A DNA stretch of 64,000 nt, taken from NCBI RefSeq assembly GCF_002217945.1, contig NZ_BCMG01000004.1, positions 1 through 64,000 on the forward strand, written 5' to 3'. Every line of letters begins with the position of its first letter. Position 1 is the stretch's first letter. Below the pieces are notes generated by a model, which did not search any database, had not been told where the DNA came from, and was given only the letters and a program-made list of their open reading frames with translations. Of the stretch, positions 8,401-17,235 are shown in pieces. The stretch is from Secundilactobacillus silagei JCM 19001 (GTDB lineage Bacteria; Bacillota; Bacilli; Lactobacillales; Lactobacillaceae). A program made the position numbers and the translations under genes.

Positions 8401-8416
8401 TGACAGGAGGATTTAT

Positions 8417-11068
8417 ATGGCAGACAAACCATGGTACCAGCAGACAACGGATGAACTGTTCGCTAATTTGGATACGCAAGAACAAGGACTGACTGAAGCA
8501 ACCGTTAAAGAACGGCGGGAAAAGTACGGCGAAAATAAACTGGCGGCAAAACGGCAATCAACGTTGCTTGAAAAATTCATTGCCCAGTTTAAGGATTTTA
8601 TGATCATTGTCCTGATCGTTGCTGCCGTGATCGCGGGCGCAACCGGTGAATTAGTTGACGCGCTGATCATTTTAGCCGTCGTTGTGCTCAACGCCATTTT
8701 TGGTGTTTTTCAGGAGTCAAAAGCCGAGGACGCCATTAACTCGTTACGGGAAATGGCGGCACCAGTGGCACACGTTGAGCGTAACGGTCAGGTGGTGACC
8801 GTAAAAAGTGATGAACTGGTTCCAGGCGATATCGTTCATCTGGAAGCCGGCGACATTGTCCCAGCCGATATTCGACTGGTGACCGCTAACGTCATGAAAG
8901 TCGAAGAAGCGGCTTTAACCGGTGAATCGGTACCAGTCAATAAGACCAGTGACGTTTTAACTGACGATGATCTGCCGCTAGGTGACCGGGACAACCTGGT
9001 CTACATGACCGCTAACATTACGACCGGTCGTGGGACGGGTGTTGTGGTGGCAACTGGGATGAAGACCGAAGTGGGTCAGATTGCCGGGATGATTGAAGAA
9101 ACCGAAGAAACCAAGACGCCATTGCAAGAAAACCTTAACCAACTGGGTAAGTGGCTGACGGCATTGATTTTAGCCATTGCTGCGTTAGTTTTCGTGATTG
9201 GCATGGTTCGTGGTGAAGAAACACTGGTCAATATGCTGCTGACAGCCATTTCCTTGGCCGTAGCGGCTATTCCGGAAGGCTTGCCGGCCATTGTGACGAT
9301 TACCTTGGCATTGGGCACACAGCGGATGGCAAAGCGCCATGCGCTGATCCGCAAACTGCCAGCGGTGGAAACACTGGGCAGTACGGATATTATTGCTTCA
9401 GACAAGACCGGGACGTTAACTCAGAATAAAATGACCGTTGAGCAGCTGTACGAAAACGGTCAACTGATGGATGCGAGTCAAAGTAAAGTTGATTTGACTG
9501 ATCCACTAGCGCTGGCCATGCTGCTAAACAATGATAGTAAGTTCACTGATGATGGCCTGGCAGGCGACCCGACTGAAACCGCGTTAATTCAGTACTATTT
9601 GAATCAAGACGAACCGGCAGCTGCAACGATCAGTAATAATAAGCGGATCGCCGAGATACCGTTTGATTCCGAACGTAAATTAATGTCGACTTATAACGAA
9701 GATCCGGATGGTGAGATTACCCAGTACGTCAAGGGTGCGCCGGATCAACTCTTAAAACGGGTGACGCAGATCTTACAAGATGGTCAGGTTCGTGAGCTGA
9801 CCAACGCTGACAAGCAGCAGATCATGGCGACTAACCACGATCTGGCGACGCAGGCGTTACGGGTATTAGCGTTTGGCTACAAAAAAATTGATGCGGTGCC
9901 TGATGATTTAACCAGTGAAACTGCCGAGCAGGATCTGATCTTTATTGGGTTAATTGCCATGATCGATCCGGAACGGCCAGAAGTCGCTCAAGCCGTGGTT
10001 GAAGCCCATGAAGCCGGGATCCGGCCAATTATGATTACGGGCGATCACCGCGATACCGCGACGGCAATTGCCAAACGACTGGGAATCTTGGATAAAAATA
10101 GCACTGATAGCCAGGTGATCACCGGGGCTGAACTTGATAAACTTAGCGATGAAGAATTTAACCAGAACGTGGGTCAATATTCGGTTTACGCCCGGGTCGC
10201 ACCCGAACATAAGGTGCGTATCGTGAACGCTTGGCAAAAGCGTGGTAAAGTGGTGGCGATGACGGGTGATGGCGTGAACGACGCGCCAGCTTTGAAAGCC
10301 GCAGATATTGGCGTTGGTATGGGCATTACGGGTACCGAAGTGTCAAAGGGTGCCAGCGATATGGTCTTAGCTGATGACAACTTTTCCACCATTGTGGTCG
10401 CGGTAGAAGAGGGCCGCAAAGTCTTCGCTAACATTCAAAAGGCGTTGCAGTACCTCTTGTCTGCTAATATTGGTGAAGTATTGACCCTGTTTGTGATGAC
10501 GTTACTCGGCTGGCAGATCTTAGCACCAGTCCAGATTTTGTGGATCAACCTAGTAACCGACACCTTTCCAGCTATTGCGCTGGGACTGGAACCAGCGGAG
10601 CCCAATATTATGAAACGCAAACCGCGGGGCCGGGCATCAAACTTCTTTTCCGGTGGGGTGTTTGGCAACGTGATCTATCAGGGCCTGCTAGAAGGGCTGA
10701 TTACCCTTGGCGTCTATGGCCTCTCCCTCAAGTTTCCGGTGCACGCAAGTAGCCAGCTGGCGCACGCAGATGCGTTGACCATGGCGTTTGCAACGTTGGG
10801 GCTGATTCAGTTGTTCCACGCGTTTAACTCGAAGTCGATCCACGAATCCATTTTTAAGATTGGCATCTTTAAGAACCGTTCACTTAACTGGGCGATTCTG
10901 ACGGCGTTCTTATTGTTAGCAGTGACGATCGTTGTACCAGGTTTCAATACCGTGTTCCACCTGACGGAGCTTAATTGGCTTCAGTGGGGAACCGTGTTTG
11001 GTGCCGGTATCTTAATGATTGCGATCGTTGAAATCGTTAAGTTCGGACAACGACGATTGGAAAAATAG
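8417..11068 (+). CDS. P-type cation-transporting ATPase (Ca2+/Mn2+ type, P2)
   Basis: An 883-residue membrane pump of the P2 group. Domains in order: cation-ATPase N-terminal region (residues 4-75), actuator with TGES at 168-171, phosphorylation site DKTGTLT at 329-335, ATP-binding KGAPD near 441, and hinge TGDGVND near 616. PEGLP (286-290) in M4 and NLVTDTFPA in M6 match the Ca2+/Mn2+ site of SERCA-like pumps rather than heavy-metal or K+ pumps. About ten transmembrane helices are expected. A good AGGAGG precedes the ATG. It follows a structured leader and is 11 bases ahead of a small unknown gene, likely its operon partner. Export of Ca2+ or Mn2+ is inferred. Confidence 0.9.
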   Translation: MADKPWYQQTTDELFANLDTQEQGLTEATVKERREKYGENKLAAKRQSTLLEKFIAQFKDFMIIVLIVAAVIAGATGELVDALIILAVVVLNAIFGVFQESKAEDAINSLREMAAPVAHVERNGQVVTVKSDELVPGDIVHLEAGDIVPADIRLVTANVMKVEEAALTGESVPVNKTSDVLTDDDLPLGDRDNLVYMTANITTGRGTGVVVATGMKTEVGQIAGMIEETEETKTPLQENLNQLGKWLTALILAIAALVFVIGMVRGEETLVNMLLTAISLAVAAIPEGLPAIVTITLALGTQRMAKRHALIRKLPAVETLGSTDIIASDKTGTLTQNKMTVEQLYENGQLMDASQSKVDLTDPLALAMLLNNDSKFTDDGLAGDPTETALIQYYLNQDEPAAATISNNKRIAEIPFDSERKLMSTYNEDPDGEITQYVKGAPDQLLKRVTQILQDGQVRELTNADKQQIMATNHDLATQALRVLAFGYKKIDAVPDDLTSETAEQDLIFIGLIAMIDPERPEVAQAVVEAHEAGIRPIMITGDHRDTATAIAKRLGILDKNSTDSQVITGAELDKLSDEEFNQNVGQYSVYARVAPEHKVRIVNAWQKRGKVVAMTGDGVNDAPALKAADIGVGMGITGTEVSKGASDMVLADDNFSTIVVAVEEGRKVFANIQKALQYLLSANIGEVLTLFVMTLLGWQILAPVQILWINLVTDTFPAIALGLEPAEPNIMKRKPRGRASNFFSGGVFGNVIYQGLLEGLITLGVYGLSLKFPVHASSQLAHADALTMAFATLGLIQLFHAFNSKSIHESIFKIGIFKNRSLNWAILTAFLLLAVTIVVPGFNTVFHLTELNWLQWGTVFGAGILMIAIVEIVKFGQRRLEK

Positions 11069-11079
11069 GAGGAATAGTT

Positions 11080-11514
11080 ATGAAGCCCAAAACAATGGCA
11101 AGTTATTTGCCAGCTTTAACTAAGGTGATTGAAGATACTGAAAAAACGGGATCAGACATGAACCCCGACTTTGAGAAATTACGTCAAGCCATTGATGCTG
11201 ATACTGTGGCTGATTTAGGCACGGACACGTTAACGGCGATCAAGGCCACCTTCCAAAAGGGTACGGATGCCTACACCGAGAACTTAAATCGGTTGCAGCA
11301 AGCAGCCGTTCCCGTACGAATCCTGGGTCGGCATAAGCAGCTAGTGGCAGCCTATAGAAACTACTCTCAAGCTTGTCAGACCATGGTTGATACGATTGAT
11401 CCTGAAGGACAGACGGTTAACGTTGAAGCCTTTAACGATTCAGAACATGAACAGGAAAACATGATGGGAAAGATCTCCTCAGCAGCCCAGCGGATTATGG
11501 CAATGGTGATGTAA
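11080..11514 (+). CDS. Conserved-looking hypothetical protein, 144 aa
   Basis: I do not recognise this protein. It is soluble, mostly helical by composition, without signal peptide, Cys or transmembrane segments; it has basic stretches around RILGRHKQLVAAYRNY (about residues 80-95) and ends in a Met-rich helix (RIMAMVM). It has AGGAGG 8 bases before its ATG and begins 11 bases after the cation ATPase stop, so it is almost certainly co-transcribed with the pump. A role linked to the pump or its metal is possible but not shown. A long inverted repeat follows it. Confidence 0.8.
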   Translation: MKPKTMASYLPALTKVIEDTEKTGSDMNPDFEKLRQAIDADTVADLGTDTLTAIKATFQKGTDAYTENLNRLQQAAVPVRILGRHKQLVAAYRNYSQACQTMVDTIDPEGQTVNVEAFNDSEHEQENMMGKISSAAQRIMAMVM

Positions 11515-11529
11515 AAAGAGTGTTTTAAG

Positions 11530-11571
11530 AATAGAGCATGTGAGGGTCAAGCGACTTTTGCATGCTCTATT
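11530..11571 (+). terminator. Inverted repeat, likely terminator
   Basis: AATAGAGCATG and CATGCTCTATT form a perfect 11-bp stem with a 20-nt loop, but no proper T-run follows, so termination strength is uncertain. Confidence 0.55.
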
Positions 11572-11597
11572 TAAGTCACATTGAAAAATAGACCGCA

Positions 11598-11606
11598 TGG
11601 TATAAT
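11598..11606 (+). promoter_or_regulatory. Extended -10 promoter of tex
   Basis: TGGTATAAT is an extended -10, 30 bases before the tex start. A TTGAAA (11581-11586) upstream is only 14 bases away and so is probably not used as -35. Confidence 0.6.
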
Positions 11607-11635
11607 AAAGACATTATACGTAAGGATGTTGAAAA

Positions 11636-13801
11636 ATGGATACTGAGACTTTAAAACGCGTTAAGCAGGCACTGCCGGCCTATCAGAGCCGTCAAATTGA
11701 TGCGACTTTGAAACTCCTAGATGATCATAATACGGTCCCGTTTATTGCCCGTTACCGAAAAGAAATGACCGGTGATCTCAATGAAGTTGAGATTCGCGAC
11801 ATTCAAGATGAAGCCAACCGCATCAGTAAACTGCAGCAACGTAAACAAGAGGTTCTGAACCAAATTTCAGAACAGCACCAGTTGACCGCCAAATTAACGG
11901 TAGCTATTAAGGCGACCACTCAGCTGCAGCAAGTGGAGGACCTGTATCTGCCGTATAAGCAAAAGCGGCGTACCAAGGCGACTATCGCAAAAGACGCCGG
12001 CCTTTATCCGCTGGCACAGTGGGTACTGCAATTTAAACGTGCGCCCGTTGAGACGGTTGCGGGTCAATATCTCAATGATGCGGTTCCTAATCTGGATAGT
12101 GTTCTGGCGGGGGTTCATGAAATTTTGGCCGAAGCGATTGGTGACCGCGCTGAATTTCGGGACTGGATTCGCCGGTATACTGAACGAAACGGGGTTTTGA
12201 CCAGTCAATTAAAACGGGGTGGCAAGGAAAAAGACGACAATCAGGTCTACAGCATCTACTACGATTTTCAGTCTGCTTTAAAACAGTTGAGCCCATACCA
12301 GACATTAGCCATGAACCGTGGCGAAAAGGCGGGGGTCTTGACCGTTAAAATTACGGTTGATGAAGCCGCGATTGACCGCTACCTGCAGTTTCAACTGGTT
12401 GGCCGCCACCGTGGACCGTCAGTGGCAATTGTTGAAACCACCTATCAGGACGCCTACAAACGGTTTATTGGACCAGCCATTGAACGGGAACTGAGACGCG
12501 CATTGACCGCAACGGCCCAGACTCACGCCATCCAAGTCTTTGGCAATAATCTGTATCATTTACTGATGCAGGCACCGCTGAAAAATCACGTGGTCATGGG
12601 CTTTGATCCCGCTTACCGAACGGGCTGTAAACTGGCCATTATGGATGGTAATGGGAAGTACCTCGCCAAACAGGTGATCTACCCGCACAAACCAGCCTCT
12701 GCGACTAAGCGCAGCCAGGCCATGCCAGCATTTCTTAAACTATTGACCGACTATCACGTTGATATGATCGCCATCGGTAACGGCACGGCCAGCCGGGAGT
12801 CGGAACAGTTTGTGGCGGATGCCATCAAGCAAGTTGATCAAGAAGTCAGATATACGATCGTTAACGAAGCTGGTGCGTCCGTTTATTCGGCTAGTGCCGT
12901 GGCCCGGGCTGAATTCCCTAAGTTTAACGTTGAAGAGCGCTCAGCAATCAGCATTGGCCGCAGACTGCAAGATCCGTTGGCTGAACTGGTCAAGATCGAC
13001 CCTAAATCAGTTGGGGTGGGTCAGTATCAACATGATGTGTCCGAAAGCGGTCTGGACGAACAGCTTGACCGGGTGGTTGAAACCGCCGTCAACCAAGTTG
13101 GTGTTGATCTAAACCGGGCCAGTATTGAATTGCTGGCGCATATTTCGGGGCTTTCGAAGCAGACGGCTAAAAACATTGTGGCTTATCGGGAAGCCAACGG
13201 CAGCTTTAGCAGTCGCCCAGAACTGAAAAAAGTGCCACGGTTAGGACCAAAGGCTTACGAGCAGTCGGTGGGTTTTCTGCGGATCATTAACGGCAAAAAC
13301 GTGCTGGATAATACCGATATTCATCCGGAAAGCTATCCAGTCGCCAAACAAGTCTTAGAGAAACTCGGGCTGAATTTGAAACAAGTGGGGACGCCAGCCG
13401 TTACTCTAGCACTTGAAAAGGTCGATATTAAGAACTTAAGCGGCCAATTAAACGTGGGTGCAGCAACGCTCCAAGATATTTTGAGCGCTTTACAGCGTCC
13501 TGGTCGTGACCGGCGTGACGAGATGCCAGCTCCAATTTTGCGGACCGATGTCTTGAAGATGAGTGACTTAAAACCCGGGATGAAGCTGCAGGGTACCGTT
13601 CGCAACGTGGTGGACTTCGGGATCTTCGTTGATATTGGGGTCAAGCAAGATGGTTTAGTGCACATCTCACACCTATCCCAATCCTTTGTGAGCAATCCGG
13701 CTGCCGTGGCGTCAGTCGGCGATATTGTCACGGTGTGGGTACTGGCCATAGATGAGCAGCGGCAGCGTATCCAGCTGACCATGGTGGCGCCAAATGACTG
13801 A
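11636..13801 (+). CDS. tex: Tex family RNA-binding S1 protein
   Basis: A 721-residue Tex (YccR) homologue, a nucleic acid-binding factor related to transcription. Domains in order: helical N-terminal Tex domain (1-190), YqgF/RNase H-like domain (about 320-450, VVMGFDPAYRTGCKLA), helix-hairpin-helix region (about 490-560, ASIELLAHISGLSKQTAKNI) and a C-terminal S1 domain (about 645-715, with RNVVDFGIFVDIGVKQDGL). The ATG is 9 bases after AAGGA. It overlaps the next gene by 8 bases, so the two are translationally coupled, as in related bacteria. It has its own promoter. Confidence 0.93.
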   Translation: MDTETLKRVKQALPAYQSRQIDATLKLLDDHNTVPFIARYRKEMTGDLNEVEIRDIQDEANRISKLQQRKQEVLNQISEQHQLTAKLTVAIKATTQLQQVEDLYLPYKQKRRTKATIAKDAGLYPLAQWVLQFKRAPVETVAGQYLNDAVPNLDSVLAGVHEILAEAIGDRAEFRDWIRRYTERNGVLTSQLKRGGKEKDDNQVYSIYYDFQSALKQLSPYQTLAMNRGEKAGVLTVKITVDEAAIDRYLQFQLVGRHRGPSVAIVETTYQDAYKRFIGPAIERELRRALTATAQTHAIQVFGNNLYHLLMQAPLKNHVVMGFDPAYRTGCKLAIMDGNGKYLAKQVIYPHKPASATKRSQAMPAFLKLLTDYHVDMIAIGNGTASRESEQFVADAIKQVDQEVRYTIVNEAGASVYSASAVARAEFPKFNVEERSAISIGRRLQDPLAELVKIDPKSVGVGQYQHDVSESGLDEQLDRVVETAVNQVGVDLNRASIELLAHISGLSKQTAKNIVAYREANGSFSSRPELKKVPRLGPKAYEQSVGFLRIINGKNVLDNTDIHPESYPVAKQVLEKLGLNLKQVGTPAVTLALEKVDIKNLSGQLNVGAATLQDILSALQRPGRDRRDEMPAPILRTDVLKMSDLKPGMKLQGTVRNVVDFGIFVDIGVKQDGLVHISHLSQSFVSNPAAVASVGDIVTVWVLAIDEQRQRIQLTMVAPND

Positions 13802-14264
13802 TCGAGAGCTACAGCAGTTAGTTGAACGCATCTCACTGCAGTCATTTGGTAAGCCGTTTAAACACCGTGCCGTGTTTAACAGCCGGTTAAGGTCTACTGG
13901 CGGCCGGTACCATCTGCAGGATCACCACATTGATATCAATCCGCGGATGCTGACGGTGTTTGGTGAAGCCACCTTAGAGGGGGTCATCAAACACGAGCTG
14001 GTGCACTATCACCTGCACCTGGCTGGCCAATCAGGACAGCACCGAACAAGAGCCTTTAAGCAGCTGTTACAGGCAGTTGGCGGCTTACGGTATGCGCCTC
14101 AGCAACCGCAGTTGAGTAAGCCCACAACGGTACTCATTTACCGCTGTGAAAAATGCGGTCAGATCTATCAGCGTAAGCGCCGGATCAATACCCAAAAATT
14201 TGTTTGCGGTAAGTGTCACGGCCGGCTGATATTTCAAAAAAGGAACAGTCAAAGTGATTGCTGA
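13794..14264 (+). CDS. SprT-like (SprL) family protein
   Basis: A 156-residue SprT-like protein. The zinc metallopeptidase motif HELVHYHLH begins near residue 65, and a C-terminal zinc ribbon uses CEKCG near 120 and CGKCHG near 142. It overlaps the end of tex by 8 bases, the usual gene pair in Firmicutes. SprT domains resemble the protease part of eukaryotic Spartan; the bacterial function of SprL is not established. Confidence 0.88.
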   Translation: MTDRELQQLVERISLQSFGKPFKHRAVFNSRLRSTGGRYHLQDHHIDINPRMLTVFGEATLEGVIKHELVHYHLHLAGQSGQHRTRAFKQLLQAVGGLRYAPQQPQLSKPTTVLIYRCEKCGQIYQRKRRINTQKFVCGKCHGRLIFQKRNSQSDC

Positions 14265-14324
14265 GCAGTTTAGTGAAATTGAGATTGAAATTTAAATTAA
14301 TGTCCCTGATAATAGTGAATGAAA

Positions 14325-14358
14325 ACTGAAATTGTTTCTGTAAACGTCGCATTTCAGT
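14325..14358 (+). other. Inverted repeat in the thrB leader
   Basis: ACTGAAAT (14325-14332) and ATTTCAGT (14351-14358) pair perfectly across an 18-nt loop. The repeat ends 3 bases before the GGAGG of thrB, so it may affect translation or serve as an operator. No T-run follows. Confidence 0.4.
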
Positions 14359-14373
14359 ATTGGAGGTTTTTTT

Positions 14374-15255
14374 ATGGGTAAAATAGTGATTCGAGTCCCA
14401 GCCACATCGGCCAATTTGGGACCAGGATTTGATTCTATTGGGGTAGCACTGCACCTCTACCTCACGGTGATCGTGGAAGAAGAAACGGAACGCTGGCGAG
14501 TGAACCATGCTTTAGGCCCGGATGTGCCAACGGATGATCAAAATTTGATCGTACAGGCCGCCTTGACGGTCAACCCGCAACTGAAGCCGCATCAATTAAC
14601 CGTGATGTCAGATATTCCGGTGGCTCGAGGGTTGGGCAGTTCCTCTACGGCAATTATTGCCGGTGTTAAGATTGCTAACGAACTGGGTGAAATGGACCTG
14701 TCCTTGGCTGATCAGGTGACACTGGCAGCCAAGATCGAAGGTCATCCGGATAACGTTGCGCCAGCATTGCTGGGGGACGTTGTGATTGCTAATTTTGACG
14801 GTGAAAAAGCTACGACTGTCAAATTAGCGATGCCAGATGACATCAAACTGCTGGGCTTTATCAAAAATCAGCCACTATTGACTGCTGACAGCCGTAAAGT
14901 TTTACCCGATCAGCTGCCGCGTCAACAGGCAGTCAGGGGCAGCAGTGTGGCTAACGTCATGGTCGCGGCTTTAGCAACCAAAAATTGGCAGTTAGCCAGT
15001 CACCTGATGGAACAGGATCAATTTCATGAAACTGCCCGGACTAAATTAGTGCCTGAACTGCCAAAAATTCGTGAAGTAGCGCATCAATTTGGCATCTATG
15101 GCACCTATCTAAGCGGCGCTGGGCCAACGATCGGCACCTTTGGGACTGAACCGCAGCTGATTGTTTTACGGCAGAAATTAACGGATATGGGCATGATTGG
15201 CAGCCTACGAATTTTTGCGATCGACCGGCAAGGCGCAACGGTAAATGCCGAGTAA
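14374..15255 (+). CDS. thrB: Homoserine kinase
   Basis: A 293-residue GHMP kinase that phosphorylates L-homoserine for threonine synthesis. Motifs: N-terminal VPATSANLGPGFDSIG (residues 7-22), the ATP-loop PVARGLGSSSTA near 85 and the C-terminal GTYLSGAGPTIG near 245. GGAGG lies 8 bases before the ATG. It stands alone, without hom or thrC, which usually neighbour it. A small inverted repeat lies in its leader. The gene is followed by the tRNA-Leu promoter. Confidence 0.93.
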   Translation: MGKIVIRVPATSANLGPGFDSIGVALHLYLTVIVEEETERWRVNHALGPDVPTDDQNLIVQAALTVNPQLKPHQLTVMSDIPVARGLGSSSTAIIAGVKIANELGEMDLSLADQVTLAAKIEGHPDNVAPALLGDVVIANFDGEKATTVKLAMPDDIKLLGFIKNQPLLTADSRKVLPDQLPRQQAVRGSSVANVMVAALATKNWQLASHLMEQDQFHETARTKLVPELPKIREVAHQFGIYGTYLSGAGPTIGTFGTEPQLIVLRQKLTDMGMIGSLRIFAIDRQGATVNAE

Positions 15256-15279
15256 ATATGAATATTTTCCAAATAACTA

Positions 15280-15308
15280 TTGAAAACAAGTGATAATTCT
15301 GGTATATT
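15280..15308 (+). promoter_or_regulatory. tRNA-Leu promoter
   Basis: TTGAAA (15280-15285) and TATATT (15303-15308) are spaced by 17 bases, with an additional TGG before the -10, 14 bases upstream of the tRNA. Confidence 0.75.
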
Positions 15309-15321
15309 GTTTCTTGTTGAT

Positions 15322-15406
15322 GCGGCCATGGCGGAACTGGCAGACGCGCAAGATTAAGGATCTTGTCGGGGTTTTCCCGGTGGAGGTTCGAGTCCTCTTG
15401 GCCGCA
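15322..15406 (+). tRNA. tRNA-Leu (anticodon AAG)
   Basis: An 85-nt class II tRNA. Acceptor arms GCGGCCA and TGGCCGC pair, the anticodon stem CAAGA/TCTTG encloses TTAAGGA with AAG as anticodon, a long variable arm (TCGGGGTTTTCCCGG) is present and the T loop is TTCGAGT. Discriminator A; CCA not encoded. Confidence 0.95.
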
Positions 15407-15411
15407 TACGT

Positions 15412-15459
15412 AAACTCGGGATCTTTGACCAGCTTTGGTTGAAGATCCCGAGTTTTTTT
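15412..15459 (+). terminator. Terminator after tRNA-Leu
   Basis: AAACTCGGGATCTT pairs with AAGATCCCGAGTTT and a run of seven T residues overlaps its end. Confidence 0.92.
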
Positions 15460-15489
15460 ATTGAATAATTTTTGCGGAGGTTACGTTTA

Positions 15490-16116
15490 ATGAAAAACTT
15501 TATTTTTGATGTGGATGGCACCTTACTGGATACGGAAGCGATGTATATGAAGGCGCTGGACAAGGTCCTTCGTCAGCACCAAATTTCGCACCCCTACAGC
15601 GAACTAGCCCAAACGTTTGGAATTACTAGTCTGGACGCGCTGAAGCGGTTAAAAGTGCCGACAGACATGCTGCAGCCGATTCTAAATGAATGGGCTCAGG
15701 CCATTCCGGAATTTCAGCCGCTGACCCACGTTTATGATGGCATCGAAACCATGCTTAAACAACTCAGTGAACAGCCTGGCACGCAGCTGGCGATTATGAC
15801 TTCAAAGCAAAAATATGAATTCAAACGCGATGTCACACCACTGGGACTGGATCAATACTTCAGTGAATTTGTTTTCTTTGAAGACGCGAAGCGGGGCAAG
15901 CCGGCGCCGGATCCAATCCTGGTCGCCATGGACCGTCTACAAGCAGATCCGGCAGAAACCGTCTACATTGGCGATACGCAGTATGACCTGCAAGCGGCCC
16001 ACGCGGCGGGTGTTAAATTTGGTTTGGTGGTTTGGGGCAAGCGCACGCCAGCGGGTGTTGAAGACGCTGATTATCGGTTGGCTGCTCCCCAAGAAATGCT
16101 GACCTTAGTTGGCTGA
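15490..16116 (+). CDS. HAD-superfamily hydrolase (phosphoglycolate phosphatase-like)
   Basis: A 208-residue HAD phosphatase. The nucleophile motif FDVDGTLLDTEA starts at residue 5, motif II is MTSKQ near 102, motif III RGKPAPDP near 137 and motif IV GDTQYDLQAA near 163. A helical cap sits between motifs I and II, as in the PGP/beta-phosphoglucomutase-like group. The substrate cannot be predicted. The start is ATG 15490, 10 bases after GCGGAGG. It is bounded by the tRNA-Leu terminator upstream and a small inverted repeat (TATGCC/GGCATA, 16118-16137) downstream. Confidence 0.88.
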   Translation: MKNFIFDVDGTLLDTEAMYMKALDKVLRQHQISHPYSELAQTFGITSLDALKRLKVPTDMLQPILNEWAQAIPEFQPLTHVYDGIETMLKQLSEQPGTQLAIMTSKQKYEFKRDVTPLGLDQYFSEFVFFEDAKRGKPAPDPILVAMDRLQADPAETVYIGDTQYDLQAAHAAGVKFGLVVWGKRTPAGVEDADYRLAAPQEMLTLVG

Positions 16117-16227
16117 TATGCCAATCAGCAAGGCATAAATTCGGTCGATGTGCTATGATAATAGCCAATGAGAGCAGTTAATTTGCTAGGAAAGATTAAT
16201 TTTGCTTAATGATGAGGAGGCAATGTC

Positions 16228-16638
16228 ATGATTGCCATTATTATTGCGAGCCACGGTGAATTTGCGAAGGGATTATTGCAGTCTGCGACGATGATTTTTG
16301 GGAAGCAGGCCAACATTGCAACGGTGACTTTTGAGGATCATGAAACGTCAGATGACTTGAAGATCAAATATCAAACGGCCCTCAATAAATTTGATACTGC
16401 GGATGCCGTGTTATTTTTAGTTGACCTGTGGGGCGGTTCGCCATTCACCGTCGCAAGCCAAATTGTGAGTCGTCAACCAGCGCAGATGGCACTGATTGCC
16501 GGCGTTAATTTGCCCATTTTGATGGACGCGTTTACCATTCGAGATCAGCCATTAGATAAAGTCGTGGCCCATCTCGAAAAAAGCGGGAAGAAAGGTGTCC
16601 GTCGGTTTGAGCCAGAGACGCATGACGAAGGGAATTAA
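16228..16638 (+). CDS. PTS mannose-family EIIA component, orphan
   Basis: A 136-residue IIA protein of the mannose (EIIA-Man) fold. The phospho-accepting histidine is present in IASHGEFAKGLLQSA (His9), and the VDLWGGSPFTVA motif near residue 66 is typical. AGGAGG precedes the ATG. It is followed after 5 bases by a IIB-like gene; no IIC or IID membrane gene is nearby. Since the partner IIB has lost its active histidine, this pair probably does not transport sugar on its own. A regulatory or sensing role is inferred. Confidence 0.88.
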   Translation: MIAIIIASHGEFAKGLLQSATMIFGKQANIATVTFEDHETSDDLKIKYQTALNKFDTADAVLFLVDLWGGSPFTVASQIVSRQPAQMALIAGVNLPILMDAFTIRDQPLDKVVAHLEKSGKKGVRRFEPETHDEGN

Positions 16639-16643
16639 CCTTT

Positions 16644-17147
16644 ATGACAATGGATATTCGCTTAGCGCGTATCGGCAGTCGTTTGTTACCCAAGCAAGTT
16701 GCGAGTGGGTGGGTCAAAGTGACCATGCCCAATCGTATCCTAATTGTTTCAAACCGGGTCGTTAAGGATCATTTGTACCAGACGTTGATGCTGCAGTCGG
16801 TACCTTCGGGGATCGAAGCAAACGTGATGACCGTGAAAAAGATGTTAGCCGTTTATCAAGATCCACGGTTTGATACTTTCAAACCGCTGCTGCTAACGGA
16901 AACGGCTAAAGATATGGCCAAATTAGTTAAGGGCGGCGTTGATTTAACCGGAATCGGGATTAATCTTGGCATTTTAGCTTACCGAGACGGTATGAAAATG
17001 CTGATGAACGGTGTGGCGGTGGATAAAACTGAAGCTGATGCTTTACGATTTTTAACCCATAAGGCGCACTTGAAAGTGGTTGTGCAGGAGAATCCAACTG
17101 ATACACCCCAAAACATTGAACCATTTTTAGATCAATTGACAGTTTGA
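16644..17147 (+). CDS. PTS mannose-family EIIB-like protein lacking the active-site histidine
   Basis: A 167-residue protein with the mannose-type IIB fold. In active members the N-terminal motif reads RxDxRLIHGQV, and its His receives phosphate from IIA. Here it reads RIGSRLLPKQVASGW, with Pro16 in the His position and Lys17 for Gly. The rest of the fold looks intact, with no stop or frameshift, and the gene is tightly coupled to IIA, so it appears selected as a non-phosphorylatable variant rather than decayed. The ribosome binding site is weak, consistent with coupled translation from the IIA gene. A bidirectional terminator follows. Confidence 0.85.
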   Translation: MTMDIRLARIGSRLLPKQVASGWVKVTMPNRILIVSNRVVKDHLYQTLMLQSVPSGIEANVMTVKKMLAVYQDPRFDTFKPLLLTETAKDMAKLVKGGVDLTGIGINLGILAYRDGMKMLMNGVAVDKTEADALRFLTHKAHLKVVVQENPTDTPQNIEPFLDQLTV

Positions 17148-17180
17148 TCGGTTGACTTAGATGTTTAACTAGCGCAACAA

Positions 17181-17223
17181 AAAAAGAGCTTAATGCAAGT
17201 TTCCATCGCATTAAGCTCTTTTG
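17181..17223. terminator. Bidirectional terminator between the PTS genes and the LCP gene
   Basis: AAAAGAGCTTAATGC and GCATTAAGCTCTTTT form a perfect 15-bp stem with an 11-nt loop, with A and T runs on each side. Confidence 0.92.
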
Positions 17224-17235
17224 ATCGCTATTAAA

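Noticed and set aside
16228-17147. Complete mannose PTS operon
   Set aside because: No IIC or IID membrane gene lies nearby; the IIB also lacks its active His.
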